Assembly (NCBI GenBank): GCA_964458545.1
Contig: CAYWJF010000073.1
Location: 1 to 6,972 of the forward strand
DNA length: 6,972 bases
Direction of reading: 5' to 3'
DNA from: JAYFNU01 sp964458545
GTDB lineage: Bacteria > Bacillota > Clostridia > Oscillospirales > Ruminococcaceae
Below the pieces are notes generated by a model. It was not told where the DNA came from and made no database searches. It was given only the letters and a program-made list of their open reading frames with translations. Shown here in pieces: positions 1 to 6,831 of this stretch (its first letter is position 1; each line of letters begins with the position of its first letter). A program made the position numbers and the translations under genes.

Positions 1-2
1 CC

Positions 3-917
3 GTTTCACGAAGCTTTGTAGTTATATGCCTTTTCGCTGTGCCCTACGGACTTGGCGCGGGCGCTATTGACGCGGCGCTCAACAACTATGTAGCGTTACA
101 CTATTCCGCACGACATATGAGCTGGCTTCATTGCTTCTGGGGCGTAGGCGCCGCGATAAGTCCGTATATTATGGGGTACTTTCTTTCAATGAGCAACAAC
201 TGGCACGGTGGCTTTAGGACGGTGTCGGTTATTCAGCTTGTAATTGCGGTAATCGTTTTTGTGAGCCTTCCGCTTTGGAGGAAAAACGAAAGCGCAGACA
301 TTAAGATAGAAAAGCCCAAAACGCTAAAAGAAGTTTTTAGTATAAAGGGCGTCATATTTATTCTTATCGCCTTTCTTTGCTACTGCGGCGCGGAAACAAC
401 AGCGGGACTTTGGGCGACAAGCTATCTTGTTTTAGAGAAGGGAATATCAAGCTATATCGCCGCTAAGTTTGCTTCATTGTTCTATATAGGTATTACAGCG
501 GGACGTTTTGTTTGCGGCTTTGTTACCGATAAAATAGGCGATAGAAATATGATAAGGATAGGTCTTGCGGTTATCGCGGCGGGAACGCTCGCCGTGTGGT
601 TGCCGATAAACGTTATGTGGCTGCCTCTCGCGGGGCTTGTTACTATAGGCGTGGGCTGTGCGCCCGTTTATCCGTCTATTATTCATTCCACGCCATTTAA
701 TTTCGGCAAGGAAAATTCGCAGGCAATCATCGGCGTACAGATGGCGAGCGCTTATGTTGGCTCAACCTTTATGCCGCCTATCTTCGGGCTGATTGCGGAG
801 AATATCTCCATATCGCTTTATCCGCTGTATCTGCTTGTGTTTATTATTGTTCTGTTCATAATGACGGAAAAGCTTAACGCGTTTAACAAAAATAAGCTTA
901 AAGGAACTAATGCGTAA
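3..917 (+). CDS. MFS transporter, 5' truncated by window edge
   Basis: This is the C-terminal part of a major facilitator superfamily permease, an inner-membrane secondary transporter; the substrate cannot be read from the sequence. The frame is open to the left edge (304 visible codons), so the GTG at 39 is probably internal. The family is usually near 400 residues, so roughly the first 90 are missing. The visible part starts near TM4, with a glycine-rich GLGAGAIDAALNNYVAL segment (nt 51-101), then TM5 and TM6, and a basic cytoplasmic loop at nt 282-348. Six more hydrophobic segments follow. After TM8 comes a motif-A-like GRFVCGFVTDKIGDRN stretch (nt 501-548), typical of the loop opening the C-terminal half of MFS proteins. 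The general look resembles the FucP/YfkF-like sugar or drug permeases of Bacillota, but that is only an impression. The next gene, valS, has its own promoter, so no operon link is implied. Confidence 0.85.
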   Translation, partial: VSRSFVVICLFAVPYGLGAGAIDAALNNYVALHYSARHMSWLHCFWGVGAAISPYIMGYFLSMSNNWHGGFRTVSVIQLVIAVIVFVSLPLWRKNESADIKIEKPKTLKEVFSIKGVIFILIAFLCYCGAETTAGLWATSYLVLEKGISSYIAAKFASLFYIGITAGRFVCGFVTDKIGDRNMIRIGLAVIAAGTLAVWLPINVMWLPLAGLVTIGVGCAPVYPSIIHSTPFNFGKENSQAIIGVQMASAYVGSTFMPPIFGLIAENISISLYPLYLLVFIIVLFIMTEKLNAFNKNKLKGTNA

Positions 918-931
918 ACCAACAGCTTCTA

Positions 932-960
932 TTGACAAAAATATAGCATAATTATAGAAT
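932..960 (+). promoter_or_regulatory. Sigma-A-type promoter of valS
   Basis: A perfect -35 TTGACA (932-937), a 17-bp spacer and a -10 TAGAAT (955-960, 5 of 6 consensus) lie 15 bp after the upstream stop codon. Transcription would start near 966-968, giving a leader of about 85 nt ahead of valS. The site is seen directly; its activity is inferred. Confidence 0.75.
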
Positions 961-994
961 TACGTTATGAATTAAACGGTATATCGCGCCAATG

Positions 995-1024
995 GTCCCG
1001 ATGTGCTTTCACATAGGGACATTT
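995..1024 (+). terminator. Terminator-like hairpin in the valS leader
   Basis: GTCCC (995-999) pairs with GGGAC (1016-1020), and ATGTG (1001-1005) with CACAT (1010-1014). One G-A mismatch separates the two 5-bp halves, and the loop is CTTT. An ATTTTATT run follows at 1021-1028. It could be the intrinsic terminator of the upstream transporter gene, since no other is visible there. Because it lies downstream of the valS promoter, it would also sit in the valS leader, where it could attenuate or stabilise the mRNA. The U-tract is interrupted, so termination would be weak. Confidence 0.5.
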
Positions 1025-1050
1025 TATTAAATTATTAAGGGGAAAGCAGA

Positions 1051-3669
1051 ATGAAAGAGCTTGAAAAACAATACAACCCGTCAGCCGTAGAAGAAAAAAT
1101 CTACAGCAAATGGTTAGAAGGCGGATATTTTCACGCTGTCCCCGACAAGACAAAGAAACCCTACACTATAGTAATACCGCCTCCAAACATTACGGGGCAG
1201 CTGCATATGGGGCACGCCCTTGACAATACCCTTCAGGATATCCTTATCCGTACGAGGCGTATGCAGGGCTATGAGGCTCTTTGGCTTCCGGGAACAGACC
1301 ACGCTTCAATAGCTACAGAAGCGCGAATAGTTGAGGCTATGAAGCAAGAGGGCATAACGAAGGCGGATATAGGTCGTGACGCCTTTCTTGAGCGCGCGTG
1401 GAAGTGGAAGGAACGCTTCGGCGGAAGGATAGTCGAGCAGCTTAAGAAGATGGGCTCCTCCTGCGACTGGGAGCGCGAGCGCTTCACCATGGACGAGGGC
1501 TGCAACAAGGCGGTAAAAGAGGTTTTCGTTAACCTTTATAATAAAGGACTTATCTACCAAGGTGAGCGTATAGTTAATTGGTGTCCCGTTTGCGGCACCT
1601 CAATTTCGGACGCTGAGGTTGAGTTTGAGGAGAAGGACGGAGCCTTCTGGCACCTACGCTATCCGCTTTCCGACAGCAGTGGATACCTTGAGCTTGCCAC
1701 AACGCGCCCCGAGACCCTTTTGGGCGATACCGCCGTCGCGGTTAACCCCGAGGACGAGAGATATACAAAGTATGTTGGCAAAACGGTTATACTTCCGCTT
1801 GTCAATAAGGAGATACCCGTCGTAGCGGACAGTTATGTTGAAATGGACTTCGGAACGGGCGTGGTTAAAATAACACCTGCTCACGACCCGAACGATTTTG
1901 AGGTTGGTCTTCGTCACAATCTCCCCGTCATAAATGTAATGAACGATGACGCCACAATTAACGAGAATGGCGGCAGGTATCAGGGACTTACCCGCGAGGA
2001 AGCGCGTAAAGCTATTGTTAAAGACCTTGAGGCGGGCGGATACCTTGTAAAGGTTGAGCCACTTGTTCATAATGTCGGCTCCTGCTACCGCTGTAAAACA
2101 ACGGTTGAACCGCGACTTTCAAAGCAGTGGTTCGTTAAGATGGAGCCGCTCGCGAAGCCTGCAATTAAAGCCGTTGAAGACGGCGAGATAAAGTTTGTTC
2201 CCGAGCGCTTTTCAAAGATTTACTTCAACTGGATGAACAACATCAAAGATTGGTGCATTTCGCGGCAGCTTTGGTGGGGTCACAGAATCCCCGCATACTA
2301 CTGCGACGGCTGCGGCGAAGTAGTTGTTTCCAAGGAAACGCCTGAAAAGTGCCCTAAATGCGGAGGAGCGCTTCGTCAGGACGAGGATACGCTCGATACC
2401 TGGTTCTCCTCGGCGCTTTGGCCTTTCTCTACGCTCGGTTGGCCCGAAAAAACGGAGGAACTCGGCTACTTCTACCCGACAAGCACCCTTGTAACGGCGT
2501 ATGATATAATCTTCTTCTGGGTAGCGAGAATGATTTTCTCAGGTCTTGAGCATATGGGCAAAAAGCCCTTTGATACCGTGTTTATTCACGGAATTGTCCG
2601 TGACGCCGAGGGCAGGAAAATGAGTAAATCCCTCGGTAACGGCATTGACCCGCTGCTTCTTATCGAAGAATACGGAGCGGACGCGCTTCGCTTTATGCTT
2701 GCGAGCGGAACCAGCCCCGGAAACGATATGCGCGTATCCGATGAAAAGATAAAGTCGGCAAGAAACTTCTCTAATAAGCTTTGGAACGCGGCGCGCTTTA
2801 TTCTTATGAACGACGTTGACGCCGTAAAGCCCAACGAGATACCGAGCAAGCTTAATATTGAGGACAAATGGATACTGCATCAGCTTAACAACCTCACGAA
2901 AGAAGTAACAGATAATATTGACAGGTTTGAGCTTGGCGTAGCGGTTGGTAAGATATACGACTTTACATGGGACGTTTTCTGCGACTGGTATATAGAAATA
3001 GAGAAGCTTCGTCTAAACGGTGAGGATGAAACACAGAAGAATAATTCCAAACAGATGCTTGTATACGTTTTCACAAGTATTTTGAAGCTTCTTCACCCCT
3101 TAATGCCGTTTATAACGGAAGAAATCTATCTTGCGCTACCGCACACGAGCGAGAGCATAATGATTTCGGAATATCCGAAGTACAGTGAAGCGCTTGTGTT
3201 CTCACAGGACGAGGCGGAATTCTCTAAAATAATGGACGTTATCAAGAAGGTTCGCGTAATGCGTGGCGATATGAACGTTCCGCCCTCCAAAAAGACAAAA
3301 ATGTATATTGAGTCGCCATATTCGGCGGTCTTTGATAAAGGCGCGGATTTCATTAAACGTCTCGCGAGTGCTGAAGAGGTTATAACGGGTGAAAGCTTTG
3401 ATATTGAAGGAGCGGTACAGGTTGTTACCGACAGCGCCCGCGTTCTTATTCCTATGGCTGAGCTTGTAGATACCGAAAAGGAACGCGCAAGGCTTAATAA
3501 AGAGCTTGAGGCGGTCGAAAAGGATATAGCCGTATTAAAAGGACGGCTCGAGAACGAACAGTTCACGAGTAAAGCACCCGCTAAGATAATCGAGCAGGAA
3601 AGAGAAAAGCTTGGCAAAGCGGTTGATAAGCGCACGAATATTGAACAGAGCTTAGCAAATCTAAAATAG
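1051..3669 (+). CDS. valS: Valine--tRNA ligase
   Basis: This cytoplasmic class Ia aminoacyl-tRNA synthetase charges tRNA-Val with valine using ATP and hydrolyses mischarged Thr-tRNA-Val. At 872 residues it is full length for bacterial ValRS (about 880). The Rossmann fold carries the HIGH signature as HMGH (52-55), preceded by PPPNITG, and the KMSKS signature is intact (523-527). The CP1 editing domain is marked by TTRPETLLGD (217-226) and by GTGVVKITPAHDPND (268-282). Cysteine pairs at 178/181 with 345/348, and at 418/421 with 434/437, look like two zinc knuckles. An anticodon-binding helical domain follows (about 605-750). The C-terminal 70 residues, rich in Glu, Lys and Arg, form the coiled-coil tRNA-binding arm typical of ValRS. 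The start is set by AAGGGG at 1037-1042, 8 nt before ATG. The gene has its own promoter and terminator, so it is probably monocistronic. No T-box precedes it. Confidence 0.98.
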   Translation: MKELEKQYNPSAVEEKIYSKWLEGGYFHAVPDKTKKPYTIVIPPPNITGQLHMGHALDNTLQDILIRTRRMQGYEALWLPGTDHASIATEARIVEAMKQEGITKADIGRDAFLERAWKWKERFGGRIVEQLKKMGSSCDWERERFTMDEGCNKAVKEVFVNLYNKGLIYQGERIVNWCPVCGTSISDAEVEFEEKDGAFWHLRYPLSDSSGYLELATTRPETLLGDTAVAVNPEDERYTKYVGKTVILPLVNKEIPVVADSYVEMDFGTGVVKITPAHDPNDFEVGLRHNLPVINVMNDDATINENGGRYQGLTREEARKAIVKDLEAGGYLVKVEPLVHNVGSCYRCKTTVEPRLSKQWFVKMEPLAKPAIKAVEDGEIKFVPERFSKIYFNWMNNIKDWCISRQLWWGHRIPAYYCDGCGEVVVSKETPEKCPKCGGALRQDEDTLDTWFSSALWPFSTLGWPEKTEELGYFYPTSTLVTAYDIIFFWVARMIFSGLEHMGKKPFDTVFIHGIVRDAEGRKMSKSLGNGIDPLLLIEEYGADALRFMLASGTSPGNDMRVSDEKIKSARNFSNKLWNAARFILMNDVDAVKPNEIPSKLNIEDKWILHQLNNLTKEVTDNIDRFELGVAVGKIYDFTWDVFCDWYIEIEKLRLNGEDETQKNNSKQMLVYVFTSILKLLHPLMPFITEEIYLALPHTSESIMISEYPKYSEALVFSQDEAEFSKIMDVIKKVRVMRGDMNVPPSKKTKMYIESPYSAVFDKGADFIKRLASAEEVITGESFDIEGAVQVVTDSARVLIPMAELVDTEKERARLNKELEAVEKDIAVLKGRLENEQFTSKAPAKIIEQEREKLGKAVDKRTNIEQSLANLK

Positions 3670-3673
3670 AACG

Positions 3674-3705
3674 ACAGCCTCCGAACGGTTCGGGGGCTGT
3701 TTTTT
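3674..3705 (+). terminator. Rho-independent terminator of valS
   Basis: A 12-bp GC-rich stem (3674-3685 with 3689-3700, one T-G wobble) closes on a CGG loop and runs into a T6 tract (3700-3705). It starts 5 bp after the valS stop codon and should end the transcript efficiently, isolating the downstream sporulation operon from valS read-through. Confidence 0.93.
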
Positions 3706-3757
3706 AATAAATAATTCATATAGAAAATGCGTGCCATATTACGACTAATATTTTAAT

Positions 3758-3795
3758 AAAAAAGTCTTATTCTGTTAATGGAATAAGACTTTTTT
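3758..3795 (+). terminator. Perfect inverted repeat abutting the spoIIAA ribosome-binding site
   Basis: A6-GTCTTATTC (3758-3772) is perfectly complementary to GAATAAGAC-T6 (3781-3795), giving a 15-bp stem with an 8-nt loop. The A6/T6 ends make it look like a bidirectional intrinsic terminator, although its core is AT-rich and only moderately stable. The GGAGG of spoIIAA begins at the very next base (3796). It may be a second barrier against read-through from valS, or an attenuator or translational control element if the operon promoter lies upstream of it. No convincing promoter was found in 3706-3757. Confidence 0.6.
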
Positions 3796-3804
3796 GGAGG
3801 AGCT

Positions 3805-4116
3805 ATGAATTCGCTTGCATTTAAGCTTGTTGACGGCGTGCTTACCATCTATTTAAGGCAGGATATCGACCACCATACGGCGACTGATATGCGAAGGGGA
3901 ATAGACGAGGAGATAATTCACGCAAAGCCGCTTTGTACGGTACTTAACTTTGCCGAGGTTGAGTTTATGGATAGCTCTGGCGTGGGGCTTGTTATGGGAA
4001 GGCTAAAGCTAATGAACGAGCTTGGCGGCGAGCTAAAGCTCGCGGGGGTCAACAAAACCTGCGAACGCATATTTGACCTTTCAGGTATTCTTGAAATGAT
4101 TGATGTTATAAAGTGA
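3805..4116 (+). CDS. spoIIAA: Anti-sigma-F factor antagonist SpoIIAA
   Basis: This is a single-domain STAS protein of 103 residues, close to the usual length for SpoIIAA (about 117 in Bacillus subtilis). In the unphosphorylated state it binds SpoIIAB and frees sigma-F in the forespore; SpoIIAB phosphorylates it, and the phosphatase SpoIIE reverses this. The key site is visible: FMDSSGVGLVMGR (54-66) with D56, S57 and S58, where S58 aligns with the phosphorylated serine of B. subtilis SpoIIAA. The C-terminal part, LAGVNKTCERIFDLSGI, matches the end of the STAS fold. GGAGG lies at 3796-3800, only 4 nt from ATG, which is tight but the only good start. Identity as SpoIIAA rather than RsbV rests on the two following genes; a SigB-type operon would look similar for this gene alone. 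It is the first gene of the three-gene operon. Confidence 0.95.
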   Translation: MNSLAFKLVDGVLTIYLRQDIDHHTATDMRRGIDEEIIHAKPLCTVLNFAEVEFMDSSGVGLVMGRLKLMNELGGELKLAGVNKTCERIFDLSGILEMIDVIK

Positions 4117-4126
4117 GGAAGTAAAG

Positions 4127-4564
4127 ATGAAAAAGAGCGTTAATACCTTTAAGCTTATTTTCCCAAGTCGTTCCTGTAACGAGGCGTTCGCAAGAACCTC
4201 AGTCGCGGCGTTTGTAACAATACTTGACCCCACAATTGAAGAGCTTAACGACATAAAAACCTCGGTAAGCGAGGCGGTAACAAACTGTATTGTGCACGCA
4301 TATAAAAACGAAATAGGACTAATTTACATAACCGCGCGACTATCGTCAAGTAATGTGCTCAGCGTCTCTATTGCGGATAAAGGTTGCGGCATAGAGGATA
4401 TTGACAAGGCTATGCTTCCCACCTACTCGACCGATAGGGAATCCGAACGCGCGGGTCTTGGCTTTTCGGTTATGGAAGCGTTTATGGACAGTGTTCGCGT
4501 TCGTTCAAAGCTCGGCAGAGGAACGACGGTAACCTTAAAGAAGAAGATTAGCGAACGAGTATGA
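4127..4564 (+). CDS. spoIIAB: Anti-sigma-F factor / serine kinase SpoIIAB
   Basis: SpoIIAB is a GHKL-fold ATPase that sequesters sigma-F and phosphorylates SpoIIAA. It is 145 residues, the normal length. The N-box reads SEAVTNCIVHAY (48-59), with E49 and N53 in the positions expected for catalysis and magnesium binding. The G1 box is ADKGCGIED (83-91), with D84, G86 and G88. The ATP lid and G2 box follow as STDRESERAGLGFSVMEAF (101-119), and a GTTVTLKK strand (132-139) closes the fold. The N-terminal NEAFARTSVAAF segment (18-29) resembles the region of the B. subtilis protein whose arginine contacts its partners; here the arginine is R23. All catalytic landmarks are present, so the protein should be active. 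An AGGA at 4116-4119 overlaps the spoIIAA stop. The gene starts 10 bp after spoIIAA, and its stop overlaps the next start by 4 bp, which implies translational coupling and controlled stoichiometry. Confidence 0.96.
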   Translation: MKKSVNTFKLIFPSRSCNEAFARTSVAAFVTILDPTIEELNDIKTSVSEAVTNCIVHAYKNEIGLIYITARLSSSNVLSVSIADKGCGIEDIDKAMLPTYSTDRESERAGLGFSVMEAFMDSVRVRSKLGRGTTVTLKKKISERV

Positions 4565-5229
4565 CGGTTTTGAACGAAACCGAACGCGAAAGGTTTATTG
4601 AGAACAATCTCGGGCTCGCACATTCCTGTGCAAACCGCTTTAAAGGACGCGGAATTGAATACGACGACCTCTTTCAAGCCGCAAGCTTTGGTCTTGTAAA
4701 AGCCTATAACGCCTTTGATGAGGAAAGGGGCGTGATGTTCTCCACCTACGCCGTGCCCGTAATACTTGGAGAAATTAAGCAGCTTTTTCGCGACGGCGGA
4801 ACGATTAAGGTTAGCAGAACCCTCAAGGACATAGCAAGGAAGGTAACAGCGGTAAGAGAAGAGATATCAATAAAAGGCGGACAGGAGCCAAGCGTAAGCG
4901 AGCTCGCGGAGCTGGTGGGCTGTGACACGGAAACGCTAATAGAAGCCGTTTGCGCAGCTAAAGCGCCTATCTCGCTCACCTCTGAGGACGAGAACGGATT
5001 AAGGGAGCTGGAAATTGCCGTTGCGTCTGAGGACGAAAGGGTAACGGAACTTCTTTCGTTAAAAGGAGCGGTTGAAAAGCTTGAAGAAGCGGAGAAAATA
5101 ATTCTTCATGAGAGGTACTTTAAAAACGCTACGCAGTCGCGTACGGCGGAGCTTTTGAATACGACGCAGGTTCAGATATCAAGGAAAGAAAAACGAATTA
5201 TAGAAAAGCTTAGAGCGCTTATGAAATAA
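4561..5229 (+). CDS. sigF: RNA polymerase sigma-F factor, short N-terminus
   Basis: This sigma-70 family factor (SpoIIAC) directs early forespore transcription and is held inactive by SpoIIAB. Region 2 is clear: EYDDLFQAASFGLVKAYNAFD (33-53) and FSTYAVPVILGEIKQLFRDGG (60-80), the latter running into the TIKVSRTLKD stretch typical of sigma-F/sigma-G. Region 3 spans about 85-150. Region 4 ends in a helix-turn-helix, TAELLNTTQVQISRKEKRI (195-213). At 222 residues it is shorter than B. subtilis sigma-F (255). About 30 N-terminal residues are absent, mainly region 1.2. The start is forced: a TAG lies in frame at 4549-4551 with no start codon in between. The ATG overlaps the spoIIAB stop in an ATGA, with no strong ribosome-binding site, so translation is probably coupled. 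Sigma-G shares much sequence, but gene order makes sigma-F far more likely. Confidence 0.93.
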   Translation: MTVLNETERERFIENNLGLAHSCANRFKGRGIEYDDLFQAASFGLVKAYNAFDEERGVMFSTYAVPVILGEIKQLFRDGGTIKVSRTLKDIARKVTAVREEISIKGGQEPSVSELAELVGCDTETLIEAVCAAKAPISLTSEDENGLRELEIAVASEDERVTELLSLKGAVEKLEEAEKIILHERYFKNATQSRTAELLNTTQVQISRKEKRIIEKLRALMK

Positions 5230-5253
5230 GCCGCCGAATGTTCGGCGGCTTTT
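5228..5253. terminator. Terminator between convergent genes
   Basis: An 11-bp stem, AAGCCGCCGAA (5228-5238) with TTCGGCGGCTT (5241-5251), begins inside the sigF stop codon and runs into TTTT (5250-5253). On the minus strand the same stem is followed by a short TTATTT run, so it may end both the spoIIA operon and the converging membrane-protein gene, whose stop lies 7 bp away. The formal 2-nt loop probably opens to 4-6 nt. The U-tracts are short. Confidence 0.8.
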
Positions 5254-5259
5254 GAATTG

Positions 5260-6765
5260 CTATTTTCTTATTTTTGTGTAAACTATGTTTACTATTTCGT
5301 TATACGCAATAACTGCCGAAACGATAAACACAGTGGAATAGTTAAATAAATATCGCGTACGCGCTTCCCAAATACACTCGAACAGGAACAGACCGAAGAT
5401 ACAAAGAAGAAGTGGAAACAGTTTTGATATAGCCTCGTTCTTTTTAAATAGCGTTAGAATTCCTGCCGTAAGAATTCCCAACAGAGTAAAGGCGAATACC
5501 GCTTGCTCAATGTGAGCGCCAACAGTGAACTTTTCTCCGTTATAGAGGATGTATTCGTCGATTGAGGAGAAATAGGTTCTGTCACGGTCAAGCTTTGAGG
5601 CGGTGGTGTATGTACCGTCCCCCCAGACGTATTCTGTCTTTTCAACCAGATGACCGAGCAGTCCTGATACTCCGTACGCGTCTATACGCGTCTTTATCTC
5701 GTTTTCGATAAATTCCTTTCGCTTAGAGCCTTCAACTGAAAGCGTAAGCTTATAGTCGTCATCATTATAGCCCCCGTTGCCCGAAAGCCCCATCATTACC
5801 CAATGGGTATTGGGAATGTAGTACTTTTCGTCATAATCGGGAAGATAGTCGGCTGAAAAAACAATTGCTTTAGTTGAGAGATAAAAGCCGAAAAACAAAA
5901 CGACAGCGGCAGCTAAGACGGATAAGGATTTTCTAAGTTTTAAATGAATAAGGGCGTCAATTACTATCGCGATTGCTGTAAAGCAAACGGTAATCTTAAG
6001 TAAAGAGCCGAGCGCGATAAGAAGTATAGCCACGGCAAGCAGAGCGAATGCTCTCAGGTTTTTCTTGTTCTCAAACGAGTCCTTGCTGCATTGCCAGAGG
6101 TAAAGCGCAACAATGGGAAAGGGTAGCGTGAGGGTATCGGTATAATAGATAGCGCCGTATAAAAGAAACGGTAGAGTAATAAAGGCTATAAATAAAGAGA
6201 CGAAGCCAACCGCGCGGCTCTTTGAAATCCGCCTTACAAGCAAAAAGGTGAAAAGAAGAGCAACGTCTATAAACACTACATTAATATATGCGCCGAGCAT
6301 ATTGAGATTGGTTACGCCAAGTGAACGAAATAGCTTAAAAATCGTTGTAAGAAATACAAGCAACGGAGTGTTGTTAGGCCACATTATAAAATATTGTCCC
6401 GCAACCCCGCCGTGAAGGGTCAGCTCAATTGCCTGCGTAGCGACAATCTCAAAATCCCAGCTGTCCTTCAGGTTAACAATAAAATCATTTATCAGTACTA
6501 GTTGTAAAACCAGATAGAACAGAAAAGTCAGTGCAAGTATGTAGACCTCAGCTTTTTCGTTGCTTATCTTGAAAGATAAATTTTTGCCGAGCGAATAAAA
6601 AAGCAATGAAACAATACCCACCGCTGCAACGCCGATAAGTACAATAGGGAAACTAAGCTTTATAAAAAAAGAACCTTTAAATATAGAAATGTAGCATATC
6701 CATACAAATGTCAAACAGAATACCGCCGCAAAAGCCTTCTTCAGTACGCTTTGAACCTTGTTCAT
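5260..6765 (-). CDS. Polytopic membrane protein, GT-C-like glycosyltransferase candidate
   Basis: The product is a 501-residue integral membrane protein with about 11-13 hydrophobic segments: roughly 12-28, 33-58, 72-92, 130-148, 155-177, 185-225, 238-270 and 281-300, then 421-440, 447-465 and 471-490. A polar, probably extracytoplasmic region of about 120 residues (301-420) separates the last three. This architecture, an acidic DSWDFE motif (101-106) in an early loop, and a WEARTRYLFNY motif (466-476) resemble GT-C-fold transferases of the PMT/GT39 or ArnT type. Those move sugars from polyprenyl-phosphate donors to wall polymers, lipids or proteins outside the cell. The acceptor is unknown, and membership is inferred from architecture rather than a recognised orthologue. 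AAGGAG (minus strand, 6772-6777) lies 6 nt before ATG and fixes the start. The gene stands alone, convergent with spoIIA, under its own promoter. A polymer ligase or flippase remains possible. Confidence 0.65.
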   Translation of the reverse strand: MNKVQSVLKKAFAAVFCLTFVWICYISIFKGSFFIKLSFPIVLIGVAAVGIVSLLFYSLGKNLSFKISNEKAEVYILALTFLFYLVLQLVLINDFIVNLKDSWDFEIVATQAIELTLHGGVAGQYFIMWPNNTPLLVFLTTIFKLFRSLGVTNLNMLGAYINVVFIDVALLFTFLLVRRISKSRAVGFVSLFIAFITLPFLLYGAIYYTDTLTLPFPIVALYLWQCSKDSFENKKNLRAFALLAVAILLIALGSLLKITVCFTAIAIVIDALIHLKLRKSLSVLAAAVVLFFGFYLSTKAIVFSADYLPDYDEKYYIPNTHWVMMGLSGNGGYNDDDYKLTLSVEGSKRKEFIENEIKTRIDAYGVSGLLGHLVEKTEYVWGDGTYTTASKLDRDRTYFSSIDEYILYNGEKFTVGAHIEQAVFAFTLLGILTAGILTLFKKNEAISKLFPLLLCIFGLFLFECIWEARTRYLFNYSTVFIVSAVIAYNEIVNIVYTKIRK

Positions 6766-6795
6766 TACCGTCTCCTTGTGTTTTTTAATAAAATA

Positions 6796-6824
6796 AGTCT
6801 AATATATGTATAAACTTTTTTCAA
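6796..6824 (-). promoter_or_regulatory. Candidate promoter of the membrane-protein gene
   Basis: On the minus strand, TTGAAA (6819-6824, 5 of 6 consensus) and TAGACT (6796-6801, 4 of 6) are separated by exactly 17 bp. The start would fall near 6789, about 24 nt before the coding region. The surroundings are very AT-rich, so chance matches are possible. Confidence 0.45.
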
Positions 6825-6831
6825 GATGAAT

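Noticed and set aside
39..41. GTG at 39 as the start of the transporter gene
   Set aside because: The frame stays open to the left edge, no ribosome-binding site precedes it, and an MFS protein starting here would lack the first three or so membrane segments. The gene is simply cut by the window.
918..1050. T-box riboswitch ahead of valS
   Set aside because: The leader is too short and lacks the conserved T-box sequence complementary to the tRNA acceptor end.
1654..2070. Minus-strand open frame of 138 codons inside valS
   Set aside because: It lies wholly within the well-supported valS gene, has no recognisable domain, and no promoter or ribosome-binding site was noticed for it; it is a shadow frame.
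2539..2880. Two overlapping minus-strand open frames in valS
   Set aside because: Both are antisense to the KMSKS region, whose protein conservation explains the sequence fully.
3126..3737. Minus-strand open frame of 203 codons over the end of valS
   Set aside because: The translation is serine- and leucine-rich low-complexity sequence of the kind produced opposite Glu/Lys-rich coding DNA. It overlaps valS and its terminator and shows no domain.
3738..3746. Spo0A box (inverted, TTACGACTA)
   Set aside because: Only about 5 of 7 core positions match the TTCGACA inverse consensus, which is expected by chance in this AT-rich gap.
3778..3784. Sigma-H-type -10 element ATGGAAT before spoIIAA
   Set aside because: It matches RnnGAAT, but the -35 position 11-12 bp upstream is an A-tract unlike AGGA, and the start would fall almost on the ribosome-binding site.
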